Shown: one piece after another, positions 7,306 to 15,952 of the stretch | How positions within the stretch are numbered: position 1 is the stretch's first letter | Layout: every line of letters starts with the position of its first letter | Assembly: GCA_050260055.1 (NCBI GenBank) | Contig: JBLNBO010000044.1 | Coordinates: 5,483-69,482, forward strand | DNA from: JBLMYQ01 sp050260055 | GTDB taxonomy: Bacteria > Bacillota > Clostridia > Acetivibrionales > UBA4821 | Length of the DNA stretch: 64,000 nucleotides | Reading direction: 5' to 3' | The notes under the pieces: generated by a model | What the model saw: the letters and a program-made list of their open reading frames with translations, nothing else | Told to the model about the DNA's origin: nothing | The model's database searches: none | Translations under genes and position numbers: made by a program

Positions 7306-8346
7306 ATGACTGTAAAGGAGATTTACGAGAACCTCCTGCGGGCAAGACGCCCAATAGACTTTTATGGCGATGTGACCTGTAAGAAGGATATAACAGCCTT
7401 ATACAGAAAGTATGCCAAAACCATTCATCCTGATGTTGTAAAGCCCGACGAAAGGTATATTGCAGGTGAAGCTTTTAAGCTGCTGCGAGACTTGTGCGTG
7501 GCCGGGGAGGATGAATATGATAAGGGCATATATGCAGTGATAGACCCCGTAGAGGTGTATAAGTTCAGTACTCCATTGTTTGAACTTGATATTAAGGGGG
7601 AAGAGTACAAGTTCTACGAGTATATCACTGATGGCGAGGTTGCTTCTGTATTCAGAGGGACAGACTCCAGTGGCATTGTGTATATAAAAGTTGGTAGAGA
7701 CCCGGATGATAACCATCTCATAGAAACCGAGTTTGAAGTCTTAAGTACATTCCGGCACGGCTCTTTACCTTTTGTGGATAAGAAGATAAAGGTTAATGAC
7801 ACAATGGCCATTATCATGAGAGAAGTCGAGGGCATCTCAATGGCTGAACTGATGAGGGAGAATCCCAGGGGTGTGCCTGCAAGGCATGTCATGTGGATGA
7901 TGGAAAGACTGCTGAGCGTAGTCGGTTATCTGCATTACAACCGTGTGGTACATGGAAATATAAAGCCTGAGCATTTAATAATAAACAAGGAAACCCATAA
8001 TGTATCCCTGTTAGGTTTTTCCTTCTGTATCCCCAAAGCTGATACATCTGATGCTGAATACAAGGTGAAAAATCCTTATTCGGCGCCAGAAGTAAATAAA
8101 ACTGCCCAAGTAATGCCTGGTTCAGACATCTATTCGCTTGGCAAGATTGCTATCGAATTATTGGGAGGTGATATCAGAAATAACGGTATGCCGACCTCGG
8201 TAGATGCAAGGGTCAGAACCTTCTTCAGGAAAATGGTTGATACCAGTGTGAATAACAGGCCGAATGATGCGTGGGATTTATGGCATCAGTTGAAGAATCT
8301 TCGCACAGAAGTATTTGGCAGCAAACGGTTTGAAGAATTCAACTAA
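7306..8346 (+). CDS. J-domain / pseudokinase fusion protein (cassette gene 4)
   Basis: 346 residues; ATG 7306 follows GGAGGT (7293-7298). The N-terminal roughly 80 residues resemble a J domain, including the Hsp70-activating HPD motif (41-43). From about residue 95 a protein-kinase fold follows. It has the ATP-lysine strand VYIKVG (K128) and a helix-C glutamate, but the catalytic HRD is HGN (216-218) and DFG is GFS (237-239), so both catalytic aspartates are lost. SAPE and DIYSLGK are present. It should be a pseudokinase, perhaps a nucleotide-dependent scaffold linked to the DnaK chaperone. Being in the cassette suggests a regulatory or assembly role. Confidence 0.75.
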   Translation: MTVKEIYENLLRARRPIDFYGDVTCKKDITALYRKYAKTIHPDVVKPDERYIAGEAFKLLRDLCVAGEDEYDKGIYAVIDPVEVYKFSTPLFELDIKGEEYKFYEYITDGEVASVFRGTDSSGIVYIKVGRDPDDNHLIETEFEVLSTFRHGSLPFVDKKIKVNDTMAIIMREVEGISMAELMRENPRGVPARHVMWMMERLLSVVGYLHYNRVVHGNIKPEHLIINKETHNVSLLGFSFCIPKADTSDAEYKVKNPYSAPEVNKTAQVMPGSDIYSLGKIAIELLGGDIRNNGMPTSVDARVRTFFRKMVDTSVNNRPNDAWDLWHQLKNLRTEVFGSKRFEEFN

Positions 8347-8361
8347 AAGGGGGACGTTATT

Positions 8362-9336
8362 ATGAGTAAAGGATCGGTTTACAGTGATTACGACAGAGAT
8401 GTAACCAGTACGAAAAGTTCAAGTGGATGGGGAGGCTCCAATTATGGAGCAAGTACTGATTCGCAAAAAGCACTTTCCGCAACCGATTTGGATTCCTCAA
8501 TGGATCCAAAAGGCAAAAAGCTCAAAAGCAACTCTAAGCATCCGATAATAATATTCTTGGATGTTACGGGAAGCAATATTGAGTTTGCCGGAATTATGTA
8601 TGACAAGCTGCCTATGATGTATGAGCAGATTGGAGCGCAAGGATATCTTGATGATTAGATTTCTTTCTGCGCAGTCGGAGATGCAAATACTGATTACTAT
8701 CCTCTCCAAATTGCTGATTTTGCCAAAGGCAAGGCCCTTGACAGCTGGATTGAGAAAATCGTTCTTGAAGGGCATGGCGGTGGTCAGAATAAAGAATCTT
8801 ATGAACTGGCAGCTTATTATCTGCTCAAGCAAGCTGAATTCATTCCAGGTGCCGAACCGATTGTATTCTTCCTGGGCGATGAAGTTGCATATCCGGAAGT
8901 TAAGCCATCCCAAGTTGAGGATCTGCTGGGAATCAAGTATACTCCATTAGAAGTAGATGTTTTCAAAGCACTCAGCAAGAAATTCAACGGGAATGTTTTT
9001 ATGCTCCTTAATAAGTTCTTTGGAGAAGAGTTCCTTTCAGGGGCTTTCCAGAACTGGAGCAAACGCTTAGAGCCAGAACGTGTGATTAAAATCGAAGAGG
9101 GTAAATCGGTCGTTGACATTATACTTGGAATTGTTGCAATGACTTCCAACGCAAGATCTCTGGATGCATACACGGTTGACATGCTTGACCGGGGTCAGAC
9201 CAAAGACAGAATTGCTGGCGTCAAAAAGGCGCTTACTGGATACGAAGCGACTCTGCTTCCAGCGGTTAAGGTTTCCGGCGGTATATCATCAACGGAAAAA
9301 GCCAAAAAAGCCTCAACCAAAAGTGAAAGACTTTAA
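8362..9336 (+). pseudogene. vWA-like protein with one in-frame TAG codon (cassette gene 5)
   Basis: The reading frame runs 325 codons from ATG 8362 (SD AAAGGGGG) to TAA 9334-9336 but contains a single TAG at 8656-8658, codon 99. Conserved-looking protein continues in the same frame beyond it (ISFCAVGDAN..., PIVFFLGDE..., ALSKKFNGNVFMLLN). The first part is Ser/Gly-rich and disordered. A vWA-like beta strand carries DVTGSN (67-72), a MIDAS-type DxTxS motif. No frameshift or second stop is seen, so this is either a very recent nonsense mutation, a base error, or a read-through codon. Without read-through the product is 98 residues and lacks most of the domain. A scaffold or effector role in the cassette is inference. 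Confidence 0.7.
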
Positions 9337-9337
9337 C

Positions 9338-9386
9338 ACAAAGAATAAGAGGACCCAAATGGGTCCTCTTATTCTTTGTAAAAAAA
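9338..9386 (+). terminator. Terminator closing the accessory cassette
   Basis: A perfect 19-bp stem from 9338 to 9379, with AGGACCC/GGGTCCT at its core and an AAAT loop, begins two bases after the last stop codon. The run after the stem is A-rich and then T-rich. It marks the right edge of the cassette transcript. Confidence 0.8.
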
Positions 9387-9412
9387 TCTTTTTGCTATTT
9401 TCTATGCAACTG

Positions 9413-9441
9413 TTGCAAAGATTGTACCTATATGGTAAAAT
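9413..9441 (+). promoter_or_regulatory. Probable promoter of rpmE
   Basis: TTGCAA (9413-9418), a 17-bp spacer and TAAAAT (9436-9441) lie about 60 bp before rpmE and downstream of the cassette terminator. Confidence 0.5.
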
Positions 9442-9499
9442 ACTCTCTGCTGTTCAATCTTGAAGCAAACTTTCATGAAATTGAAGGAAGGTGAAATAT

Positions 9500-9709
9500 A
9501 TGAAAGAAGGAATACATCCAAAATACGAAAAGACTGTAGTAAAATGCGCGTGTGGAGAAACCTTTGAAACAGGTTCAACAAAGAGTGGTTTACGTGTTGA
9601 TATCTGCTCAAAATGCCATCCGTTTTTTACCGGCAAGCAGAAGCTTATTGATACAGGCGGACGTGTTGAAAGATTTAAGAAAAAATTCGGAATCACAGAC
9701 AACGAATAA
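9500..9709 (+). CDS. rpmE: Ribosomal protein L31, zinc-binding type
   Basis: 69 residues from ATG 9500; AGGAAGG at 9485-9491 is the SD, which rules out the in-frame GTG at 9491. The start MKEGIHPKYEKT and the cysteines (CACG about 16-19, CSKCH about 37-41) identify the C+ form of bacterial L31, a late-joining protein at the 50S-30S bridge. It heads the rpmE-DUF1385-prmC order familiar in Clostridia. A following hairpin may limit read-through. Confidence 0.95.
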   Translation: MKEGIHPKYEKTVVKCACGETFETGSTKSGLRVDICSKCHPFFTGKQKLIDTGGRVERFKKKFGITDNE

Positions 9710-9726
9710 AGAAATTAATTCAATTT

Positions 9727-9788
9727 TGATAAGGGTACGGTTATATAGCTGCACTAATATTGGTACAGTTATATAAAGGTACCCTTAT
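9727..9788. repeat. Inverted repeat between rpmE and the DUF1385 gene
   Basis: ATAAGGGTAC and GTACCCTTAT form a 10-bp stem enclosing about 40 nt that contains a degenerate GGTTATAT / AGTTATAT direct repeat. There is no T-tract, so it may be a processing or regulatory structure rather than a terminator. I see nothing coding in the remaining bases to 9950. Confidence 0.45.
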
Positions 9789-9950
9789 TGCATTGTGTAT
9801 AGTAGCAATATGAATAGTAATATTCCAATCACTAAGCTGCGAGCCTAGAAACAACTTTGAAACATATCCTTTGAAGTAGGCTGTATTGTTTTTATAAATA
9901 ATCTAATATATAATCTACGCGTAGTAAAGAATCTGAAAGGGATGCATTTG

Positions 9951-10895
9951 ATGAAAAATATTAAACCTAAGAAGAAAAGTTCAATAGGAGGTCAGGCGGT
10001 ACTTGAAGGCGTTATGATGCGTGGACCTGACAGTATTTCTATGTGTGTAAGAAAGCCTGATGGGGAAGTAGTAATAGAAAAAAAGCCTTATAAGGCATTT
10101 ACTGAAAAGGTTAAAGTATTCAAACTTCCTATTTTAAGAGGAGTTGTGGCATTTTTTGAGTCCATGATTATCGGCATGAAAACATTGATGAATTCAGCAG
10201 ATTATTATGATATTGATGTTGATGAGCCGGATTATAAGCCTTCAAAATTTGAAGAGTTTATAACCAAACTTTTTGGGGATAAATTGAAAGACGCTATAGT
10301 AGCTTTTTCACTTATATTATCAATATTTCTTGGAGTTGGGTTGTTTATTGTTATTCCGAATATTATTGCAAAGTTGACTTTTAGCAGTGACAGGTTTATG
10401 TATAATGTTGTGGAAGGTATAGTTCGATTGGTGATATTCTTTTTATACATTGTTCTTATATCATATATGGAGGATATTCGCAGAGTATTTCAATATCATG
10501 GGGCGGAGCATAAAACAATACACTGCTATGAGCATGAAGAATGTCTGACTGTTGAAAATATAAGAAAATATCCTGTACTTCATCCAAGATGCGGAACCAG
10601 CTTCCTTTTGATTGTAATGGTTGTAAGTATTGGCGTTTTCTCATTTTTCTGGGATGAAAATTTCTGGATAACCCTTAGCGAAAGATTGGCATTACTCCCA
10701 TTGGTTGCAGGTATTTCTTATGAAATCATTAAATATGCGGGAAAGAGTGAGAGTATGCTGGCGGAAGCCATTAGTGTTCCAGGATTATGGATGCAGAAAT
10801 TTACTACACGTGAACCGGATGACAGCCAGATTGAAGTAGCCATTAAAGCACTTGAAAACGTAATTGTGGAAGACCCTGAAGCAGACAGGTGGTAA
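9951..10895 (+). CDS. DUF1385 family membrane protein
   Basis: 314 residues from ATG 9951 (GAAAGGG at 9935-9941; ATG 9942 is too close). The start IGGQAVLEGVMMRGPDS and the later YHGAEHKTIHCYEHEE ... HPRCGTSFL stretch are hallmarks of DUF1385 (YqhQ-like) proteins. There are about four membrane helices between residues 110 and 260. The conserved His/Glu/Cys residues hint at metal binding, but the biochemical function is not established. The family commonly lies next to prmC, as here. Confidence 0.9.
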   Translation: MKNIKPKKKSSIGGQAVLEGVMMRGPDSISMCVRKPDGEVVIEKKPYKAFTEKVKVFKLPILRGVVAFFESMIIGMKTLMNSADYYDIDVDEPDYKPSKFEEFITKLFGDKLKDAIVAFSLILSIFLGVGLFIVIPNIIAKLTFSSDRFMYNVVEGIVRLVIFFLYIVLISYMEDIRRVFQYHGAEHKTIHCYEHEECLTVENIRKYPVLHPRCGTSFLLIVMVVSIGVFSFFWDENFWITLSERLALLPLVAGISYEIIKYAGKSESMLAEAISVPGLWMQKFTTREPDDSQIEVAIKALENVIVEDPEADRW

Positions 10896-10896
10896 C

Positions 10897-10935
10897 TCAC
10901 CCCCTTTTCCCCTCTCTCAAGATAGAGGGGGAAAT
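10897..10935. repeat. C-rich imperfect hairpin before prmC
   Basis: CCCCTTTTCCCCTCTCTC and its near complement ending GAGGGGGAAA form an imperfect stem just after the DUF1385 gene. Related runs occur near 15925, 38463 and 40520. The lack of a T-tract argues against a simple terminator. Confidence 0.4.
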
Positions 10936-10982
10936 AGAGTAATAATGTTTATAAATTGTCAATTGATTATGAAGGAATTAAT

Positions 10983-11843
10983 ATGACTATTAAAGAAGTG
11001 ATTAAAGAAGGAATTGATATACTAAAACCAAATATCGAGTCCGCTTGGCTGGAAGCACATGTTCTTCTAGGATATGTGCTTAATAAAGAGCGGACTTTTT
11101 TAATTTCGCATGATGATGAAGCTATTACCAAACAAGAATATGATAAATATATGGACTGCTTAAACAAGCGTATAAGTGGAATACCTTTGCAGTATATTAC
11201 AGGTAATCAGGAATTTATGTCTTTGAATTTCAATGTTGATCCTTCGGTGTTGATACCAAGGCCGGAGACAGAAATTCTGGTTGAAGAGATTCTTAAATAT
11301 GTATCAAGTTCATCAGAAAATGAGCATATTAATATCTTAGATATTGGAACAGGTTCAGGGTGTATTTCTGTTAGTATTGCACATAATTCAGAAAAAGCAA
11401 TGATTACGGCAGTCGATATCAGCAAAGATGCATTGGATACTGCAAAAAAGAATGCCGAAAAACATGGGATTACAGATAGAATCAGATTTATTGAGAGCAA
11501 CCTTTTTTCAGGAATTGAAAAAAAGGAATTTGATGTAATAGTATCAAATCCTCCTTACATAGAAACCAAAATAATTTCCAGTCTCCAGACCGAAGTAAAA
11601 GACTATGAACCGATGCAGGCGCTGGATGGTGGAAGCGATGGCCTGGATTGTATAAAAAGAATAATTGAAGATGCTCACTTATATCTTAAGTCAGGCGGAC
11701 TTTTAGCTTTTGAGGTTGGACACGACCAGGCAGAGAGGACTGCAAGCATAATAGCTGAGAATGGAAGATATCAAAATATAAGAATAATAAAAGACTATTC
11801 AGGGATAGATAGAGTTGTAACTGCAAATTTTAAATTTGACTAG
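10983..11843 (+). CDS. prmC: Release factor glutamine methyltransferase PrmC
   Basis: 286 residues from ATG 10983 (AAGGA at 10972-10976); an in-frame TTG at 10956 lacks an SD. An N-terminal helical domain (about 1-80) is followed by a SAM methyltransferase fold. It has the linker RPETEILVE, the SAM loop DIGTGSGCI (about 115-123) and the catalytic NPPY (about 185-188). PrmC methylates the glutamine of the GGQ motif in release factors RF1 and RF2. prfA, its usual partner, is not next door. Confidence 0.95.
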   Translation: MTIKEVIKEGIDILKPNIESAWLEAHVLLGYVLNKERTFLISHDDEAITKQEYDKYMDCLNKRISGIPLQYITGNQEFMSLNFNVDPSVLIPRPETEILVEEILKYVSSSSENEHINILDIGTGSGCISVSIAHNSEKAMITAVDISKDALDTAKKNAEKHGITDRIRFIESNLFSGIEKKEFDVIVSNPPYIETKIISSLQTEVKDYEPMQALDGGSDGLDCIKRIIEDAHLYLKSGGLLAFEVGHDQAERTASIIAENGRYQNIRIIKDYSGIDRVVTANFKFD

Positions 11844-11896
11844 AATCTTGAAAAAATTATATAATTAATACGAATATTTTTCCAGGAGGCGCTGCT

Positions 11897-13855
11897 TTGG
11901 AAATTTGGTCAATTATTATTTCAATTTTATTCCCGATTCTATGCAGTATTTTATTTTTGGTATTCAGAAATAAAAACGCAAGAAACTTTCTCATAATATT
12001 TGCATCAATTGTTTTAATTGCAAATTCACTGCTATTTATATATTTCTTTGGTGAAAAATCCATTAATCTTCAAGAATTTATACAATTCAATCTTAATGAA
12101 ATAATTTCAATTCTTGATTTTGTATTGATATTTATTATTTTATTTATAGGTATTCGTCTTAAAAGCGGATTGATAAGCATGCTTGCAATCTTACAGATGG
12201 TTCCGCTTGGACTTCTTGAATATAAGTATGGCGAAGTACTTAAAAAATCAGAAGCTATATTCCATCTTGATGGATTAGCAATAGTTATGACATTGATAGT
12301 TTCAATAATTGGTTCACTGATAGCAGTATATGCAATTGGTTATATGAAACATCATGAAGAACATTTAAAGCTTGAAAAAAGCAAACAGCCGAGATTCTTC
12401 TTTATAATATTCTTATTCCTAGGTGCTATGAATGGTCTTGTTCTTTCTGATAACCTTTTATGGATGTCATTTTTCTGGGAAATTACTACTCTGAGTTCTT
12501 TTCTGTTGATAGCTCATGATGGAACTGAGGAATCTATAAAAAATGCGAAACGTGCCCTGTGGATTAATCTGCTTGGTGGAATTGCACTTACAGTTGGAAT
12601 TATATTTGTACTTAGGAAGACCGGATATGTCTTGATTACCACTGTTTTAAGCATGTGTGCGCAATTCACCTCATTCAAAGAATTTATTTCAATTGCAATT
12701 GCCTTGTTATGCTTTGCTGGGTTTACAAAATCAGCTCAGTTTCCATTTCAAAGTTGGCTTCTTGGAGCAATGGTTGCCCCAACTCCGGTTTCTGCCTTAT
12801 TACATTCAAGTACAATGGTTAAAGCAGGTGTTTATTTAATTGTCAGATTCTCTCCGGCTTTTGCTGGAACCAAACTTGGGTGGATAGTTGCACTTGCCGG
12901 GGGATTTACTTTTATGGCTGCTTCTGCTGTTGCAATCAGCCAAAGCAATGCCAAAAAGCTGTTGGCATATTCAACTATTGCAAATCTTGGTTTGATCATT
13001 GGATGCGCAGGAATAGGCTCGGCGGTTGCGGTCGGAGCTGCGATTTTGCTTATTATATTCCATGCAATTTCTAAAGCTTTAATGTTCCTTTGTGTAGGAA
13101 CAATTGAGCAGGAAATTGGCAGCAGGGATATTGAAGATATGGAAGGAATCAAGGAGAAAATGCCTTTTACAGCAACGGTTGCAGCAATTGGAGCGGCTTC
13201 AATGCTTTTACCGCCTTTTGGCGTACTGGTTTCAAAATGGCTTGCAATTGAAGCGGCTGTTAGAATGCCGCTTGTATTAATACTTATAGTTCTTGGAAGT
13301 GCTTTGACAGCAGTATTTTGGCTGAAGTTTACCGGCAAACTGCTGACTGCGCATAATACTTCCGGATTTAAGATTGAAAGCCTCCCGAAATCTATGAAAT
13401 CAGTACTTTCGATATTGGTTACGTTTGTAATAATTACGAGTATTAGTATAGTACCGCTGTTTAATTTCTTTGTTTCACCTCAGTTTAGAAATATCAAGGG
13501 ATTTAAAATCATGGGTGCATATGGGCTGATGGAAGTAACTGATGGCGGAGTAATTGGCGCTTTTGCCTATTTTGCTGTGTTTATTGTTGTTTTAGCAGTA
13601 GTATTTGCTATACCTTTTATTCTTAAAAGATTTAGCCCTGAGAGATGCAGACAGCCATATATGTGTGGAGAAAATTGCGAAATTGATGGAATTATATATT
13701 TTAAAGGCGAAGCAGACAAAGATAATGAAGTAGTCTTTAAAAATTACTACTTGAAAAATGCTTTTAGTGAAGAGAAGTTAAATAAGTGGCTTACGATTAT
13801 TGGTTTAATGTTTATGCTGGGTTTGTTTGCAGCTGTAACATGGAGATTGCTGTAA
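11897..13855 (+). CDS. echA: Ech hydrogenase subunit A (NuoL/MrpA-like proton-pumping subunit)
   Basis: 652 residues from TTG 11897 with a strong SD (CAGGAGG 11883-11889). It has about 15-16 membrane helices and the antiporter-like core found in NuoL/M/N, EchA and MrpA proteins (SFFWEITTLSSFLLIAHD, FTKSAQFPFQSWLLGAMVAPTPVSALLHSSTMVKAG with its conserved lysine and histidine). It would carry the H+ or Na+ pathway of the complex. The following genes encode every other Ech subunit in order, which fixes the assignment. In Clostridia, Ech couples ferredoxin oxidation to H2 production and ion export. Confidence 0.9.
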   Translation: MEIWSIIISILFPILCSILFLVFRNKNARNFLIIFASIVLIANSLLFIYFFGEKSINLQEFIQFNLNEIISILDFVLIFIILFIGIRLKSGLISMLAILQMVPLGLLEYKYGEVLKKSEAIFHLDGLAIVMTLIVSIIGSLIAVYAIGYMKHHEEHLKLEKSKQPRFFFIIFLFLGAMNGLVLSDNLLWMSFFWEITTLSSFLLIAHDGTEESIKNAKRALWINLLGGIALTVGIIFVLRKTGYVLITTVLSMCAQFTSFKEFISIAIALLCFAGFTKSAQFPFQSWLLGAMVAPTPVSALLHSSTMVKAGVYLIVRFSPAFAGTKLGWIVALAGGFTFMAASAVAISQSNAKKLLAYSTIANLGLIIGCAGIGSAVAVGAAILLIIFHAISKALMFLCVGTIEQEIGSRDIEDMEGIKEKMPFTATVAAIGAASMLLPPFGVLVSKWLAIEAAVRMPLVLILIVLGSALTAVFWLKFTGKLLTAHNTSGFKIESLPKSMKSVLSILVTFVIITSISIVPLFNFFVSPQFRNIKGFKIMGAYGLMEVTDGGVIGAFAYFAVFIVVLAVVFAIPFILKRFSPERCRQPYMCGENCEIDGIIYFKGEADKDNEVVFKNYYLKNAFSEEKLNKWLTIIGLMFMLGLFAAVTWRLL

Positions 13856-13963
13856 AATAATTTATAATTATTAAAACTAATATCTAAATGTTTTTGTATC
13901 TTTTAATTTTCAGTTGTCAATTAATAATTGTCAATTGAATCAGTAGAATGGAGTGAATGATTT

Positions 13964-14812
13964 TTGCTTAATATAATATTAACAGTAATAATTACAATAT
14001 TTGTTACTCCTATAATAGGTGGTTTTCTTGTGGGAGTTGATAGAATTCTGACTGCAAGATTGCAGGGAAGAATTGGGCCGCCTTTACTTCAACCATTCTA
14101 CGATTTGTTCAAACTATTAGGGAAAGAAAATATTGTTGTAAATAGAGTTCAAATGTTTTATGTTCTAAGCAATCTTGTACTTATGATAACAAGTGTTGTT
14201 TTATTTGTATTGAAACAAGATTTATTGATGATAATATTTGTAATGGCATTTGGAAGCATGGCTCTTATTCTTGGCGGATTATCGGTTCAATCGCCATACA
14301 GCAGAATAGGAAGTCATAGGGAAATGCTTCAGATGCTGGCTTATGAGCCTGTTTTGGTTTTCATGGTTGTTGGAATTTATTTAAAGACAAAGAGCTTTAA
14401 TGTGCAGAGCGTTTTAGATTTAAAAGAGCCACTGCTGGCATATATGCCTTTGATATTTATGGCTATATTATTGATTCTAACCATTAAATTAAGAAAGTCA
14501 CCTTTTGATTTCTCAACTTCCCATCATGGACATCAGGAACTTGTAAAGGGACTTTTCACGGAATTCGCCGGGCCACAGCTTGCAATGATTGAACTGGCGC
14601 ATTGGTATGAATTGGTTCTCGTTTTAGGATTTATAGTATTGTTCTGGGCAACAAATATTTATATAGGAATTGCTATTGCTTTGGCAAGTATGTTATTTGA
14701 AATTATTATTGATAATGTTACAGCTAGGCTGACGTGGAAATGGATGTTGGTGGCGGCTTGGACTATGGGAATAGGGTTATGCCTTGTCAACATTGCTTAC
14801 CTTTATAGGTAG
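13964..14812 (+). CDS. echB: Ech hydrogenase subunit B (NuoH-like)
   Basis: 282 residues from TTG 13964 (SD GGAGTGA 13950-13956). It is a multi-helix NuoH/HycD homologue with the conserved cytoplasmic loops RILTARLQGRIGPPLLQPFYDLFKLLGKE (about 27-55) and SPFDFSTSHHGHQELVKGLFTEFAGP (about 181-206). This subunit links the hydrogenase module to the ion-pumping module and contains the quinone-site region of complex I in remodelled form. An intergenic hairpin element begins two bases after its stop. Confidence 0.93.
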   Translation: MLNIILTVIITIFVTPIIGGFLVGVDRILTARLQGRIGPPLLQPFYDLFKLLGKENIVVNRVQMFYVLSNLVLMITSVVLFVLKQDLLMIIFVMAFGSMALILGGLSVQSPYSRIGSHREMLQMLAYEPVLVFMVVGIYLKTKSFNVQSVLDLKEPLLAYMPLIFMAILLILTIKLRKSPFDFSTSHHGHQELVKGLFTEFAGPQLAMIELAHWYELVLVLGFIVLFWATNIYIGIAIALASMLFEIIIDNVTARLTWKWMLVAAWTMGIGLCLVNIAYLYR

Positions 14813-14813
14813 C

Positions 14814-14931
14814 GAATGGCGATAAGCATCGCATTACTGTGTTGCACATCGGACTCAAAGTGCTCACATATCAGATATATGCTCCGCGCTTCTCGCCTCG
14901 TACGCCTTGTACTGCTTGCTTCTAGCCATTC
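14814..14931. repeat. Dispersed hairpin element, copy 1 (after echB)
   Basis: 118 bp with outer arms GAATGGC (14814-14820) and GCCATTC (14925-14931). The interior begins GATAAGC and contains CTCAAAGTGCTCACATA, TATGCTCCGCGCTTCT and TTGTACTGCTTGCTTCT, which recur in copies 2-4. The interior halves are roughly complementary, so the whole element can fold into one long imperfect hairpin. It starts two bases past the echB stop codon. A second small hairpin follows (ATGCAAAG 14943-14950 with CTTTGCAT 14972-14979); I see nothing else in the gap before echC. Confidence 0.8.
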
Positions 14932-15116
14932 TGAAATTTTTAATGCAAAGGGTTTAAACCCTGATTAAATTCTTTGCATATTGTTTTTAGGTTTTAGCAT
15001 CCAACTGTTACATTAGTGATAAGAAAGTTTGAGATATAACTTTAGAGCAACCCAAAAAGAATAAAATTATAAAATCTTCAACGACGCTTAAAATATATCA
15101 CATAGGGAGGAAACCT

Positions 15117-15554
15117 ATGAACATAATCAAGAAATCAAGAATAAAATCCCCATGGATAGTCCACTTTGACTGTGGAGGGTGCAATGCATGCGATATAGAA
15201 ATACTTGCCTGCCTTACACCTGTATATGATGTTGAAAGGTTTGGAATCATAAATGTTGGAAATCCTAAGCATGCTGATGTTTTAGTTGTCAGTGGTGCTG
15301 TTAATAATAGAAATAAGAGGGTTCTAAAGAATTTGTATGACCAAATACCTGAACCTAAAGCGGTTGTTGCTATTGGAGCTTGTGCAGCTACCGGTGGGAT
15401 ATTTAGCGACTGTTATAATGTTTTAAAAGGGGTAGAAAACGTTATTCCTGTTGATGTTTATGTGCCTGGCTGCTGTCCAAAGCCAGAAGCCATAATAGAT
15501 GGGATTTTCAAAGCATTGGAAAAAATGAATGAGCGGCAGGGAGTGAGAAAATGA
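15117..15554 (+). CDS. echC: Ech hydrogenase subunit C (small subunit, NuoB-like)
   Basis: 145 residues; ATG 15117 follows GGGAGG. The cysteines that ligate the proximal [4Fe-4S] cluster are visible: FDCGGCNACDIE (about 19-30), the GACAATGG segment (about 84-90) and PGCCPKPE (about 117-124). The subunit passes electrons from ferredoxin clusters to the NiFe site in EchE. It overlaps echD by four bases (ATGA), implying translational coupling. Confidence 0.95.
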   Translation: MNIIKKSRIKSPWIVHFDCGGCNACDIEILACLTPVYDVERFGIINVGNPKHADVLVVSGAVNNRNKRVLKNLYDQIPEPKAVVAIGACAATGGIFSDCYNVLKGVENVIPVDVYVPGCCPKPEAIIDGIFKALEKMNERQGVRK

Positions 15555-15904
15555 TTGAAAATATTGTTGAAATAAAAAGAGAGTATCTTCTAGCTGAAGT
15601 AAAAAAATTAAAAAACAGCGGATATAGATTTGTTACTGCTTCATGTATTGATTTAGGCTCGGAATTTATGATCTATTATCATTTTGATAAGGATGGGCAA
15701 ATGGAACACCTAAAACTCGTAAGTGATAAAGAACAAGAGATTCCAAGCATTTCAGGGATTTACTTTGCTGGTGCGCTAACAGAAAATGAAATGAAGGATT
15801 TATTTGGTATAAAGATAAAAGATTTAGTATTGGATTATGGTGGCAAGTTTATGATAACTCATGATGTTGGGCCTGCACCATTTGCTAAAGAAAATAAGAT
15901 TTAA
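15551..15904 (+). CDS. echD: Ech hydrogenase subunit D (NuoC-like)
   Basis: 117 residues from ATG 15551, overlapping echC by four bases. It resembles the short EchD/NuoC-type subunit, with YYHFDKDG in mid-protein and the NuoC-like end LTENEMKDLFGIKIKDL. It has no cofactor ligands and is a structural subunit of the soluble arm. Its position between echC and echE is canonical. Confidence 0.9.
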   Translation: MIENIVEIKREYLLAEVKKLKNSGYRFVTASCIDLGSEFMIYYHFDKDGQMEHLKLVSDKEQEIPSISGIYFAGALTENEMKDLFGIKIKDLVLDYGGKFMITHDVGPAPFAKENKI

Positions 15905-15952
15905 TTGCTTTTAAGATTGAAATAACCCCTCGGAAATCAAGAGGGAAAAGGG

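Noticed and set aside
13912..13940. Insertion-sequence ends at the AATTGTCAATTG motifs (also near 10955 and 57844)
   Set aside because: Short AT-rich dyads without transposase or target duplication; may be degenerate repeat remains but not supportable.
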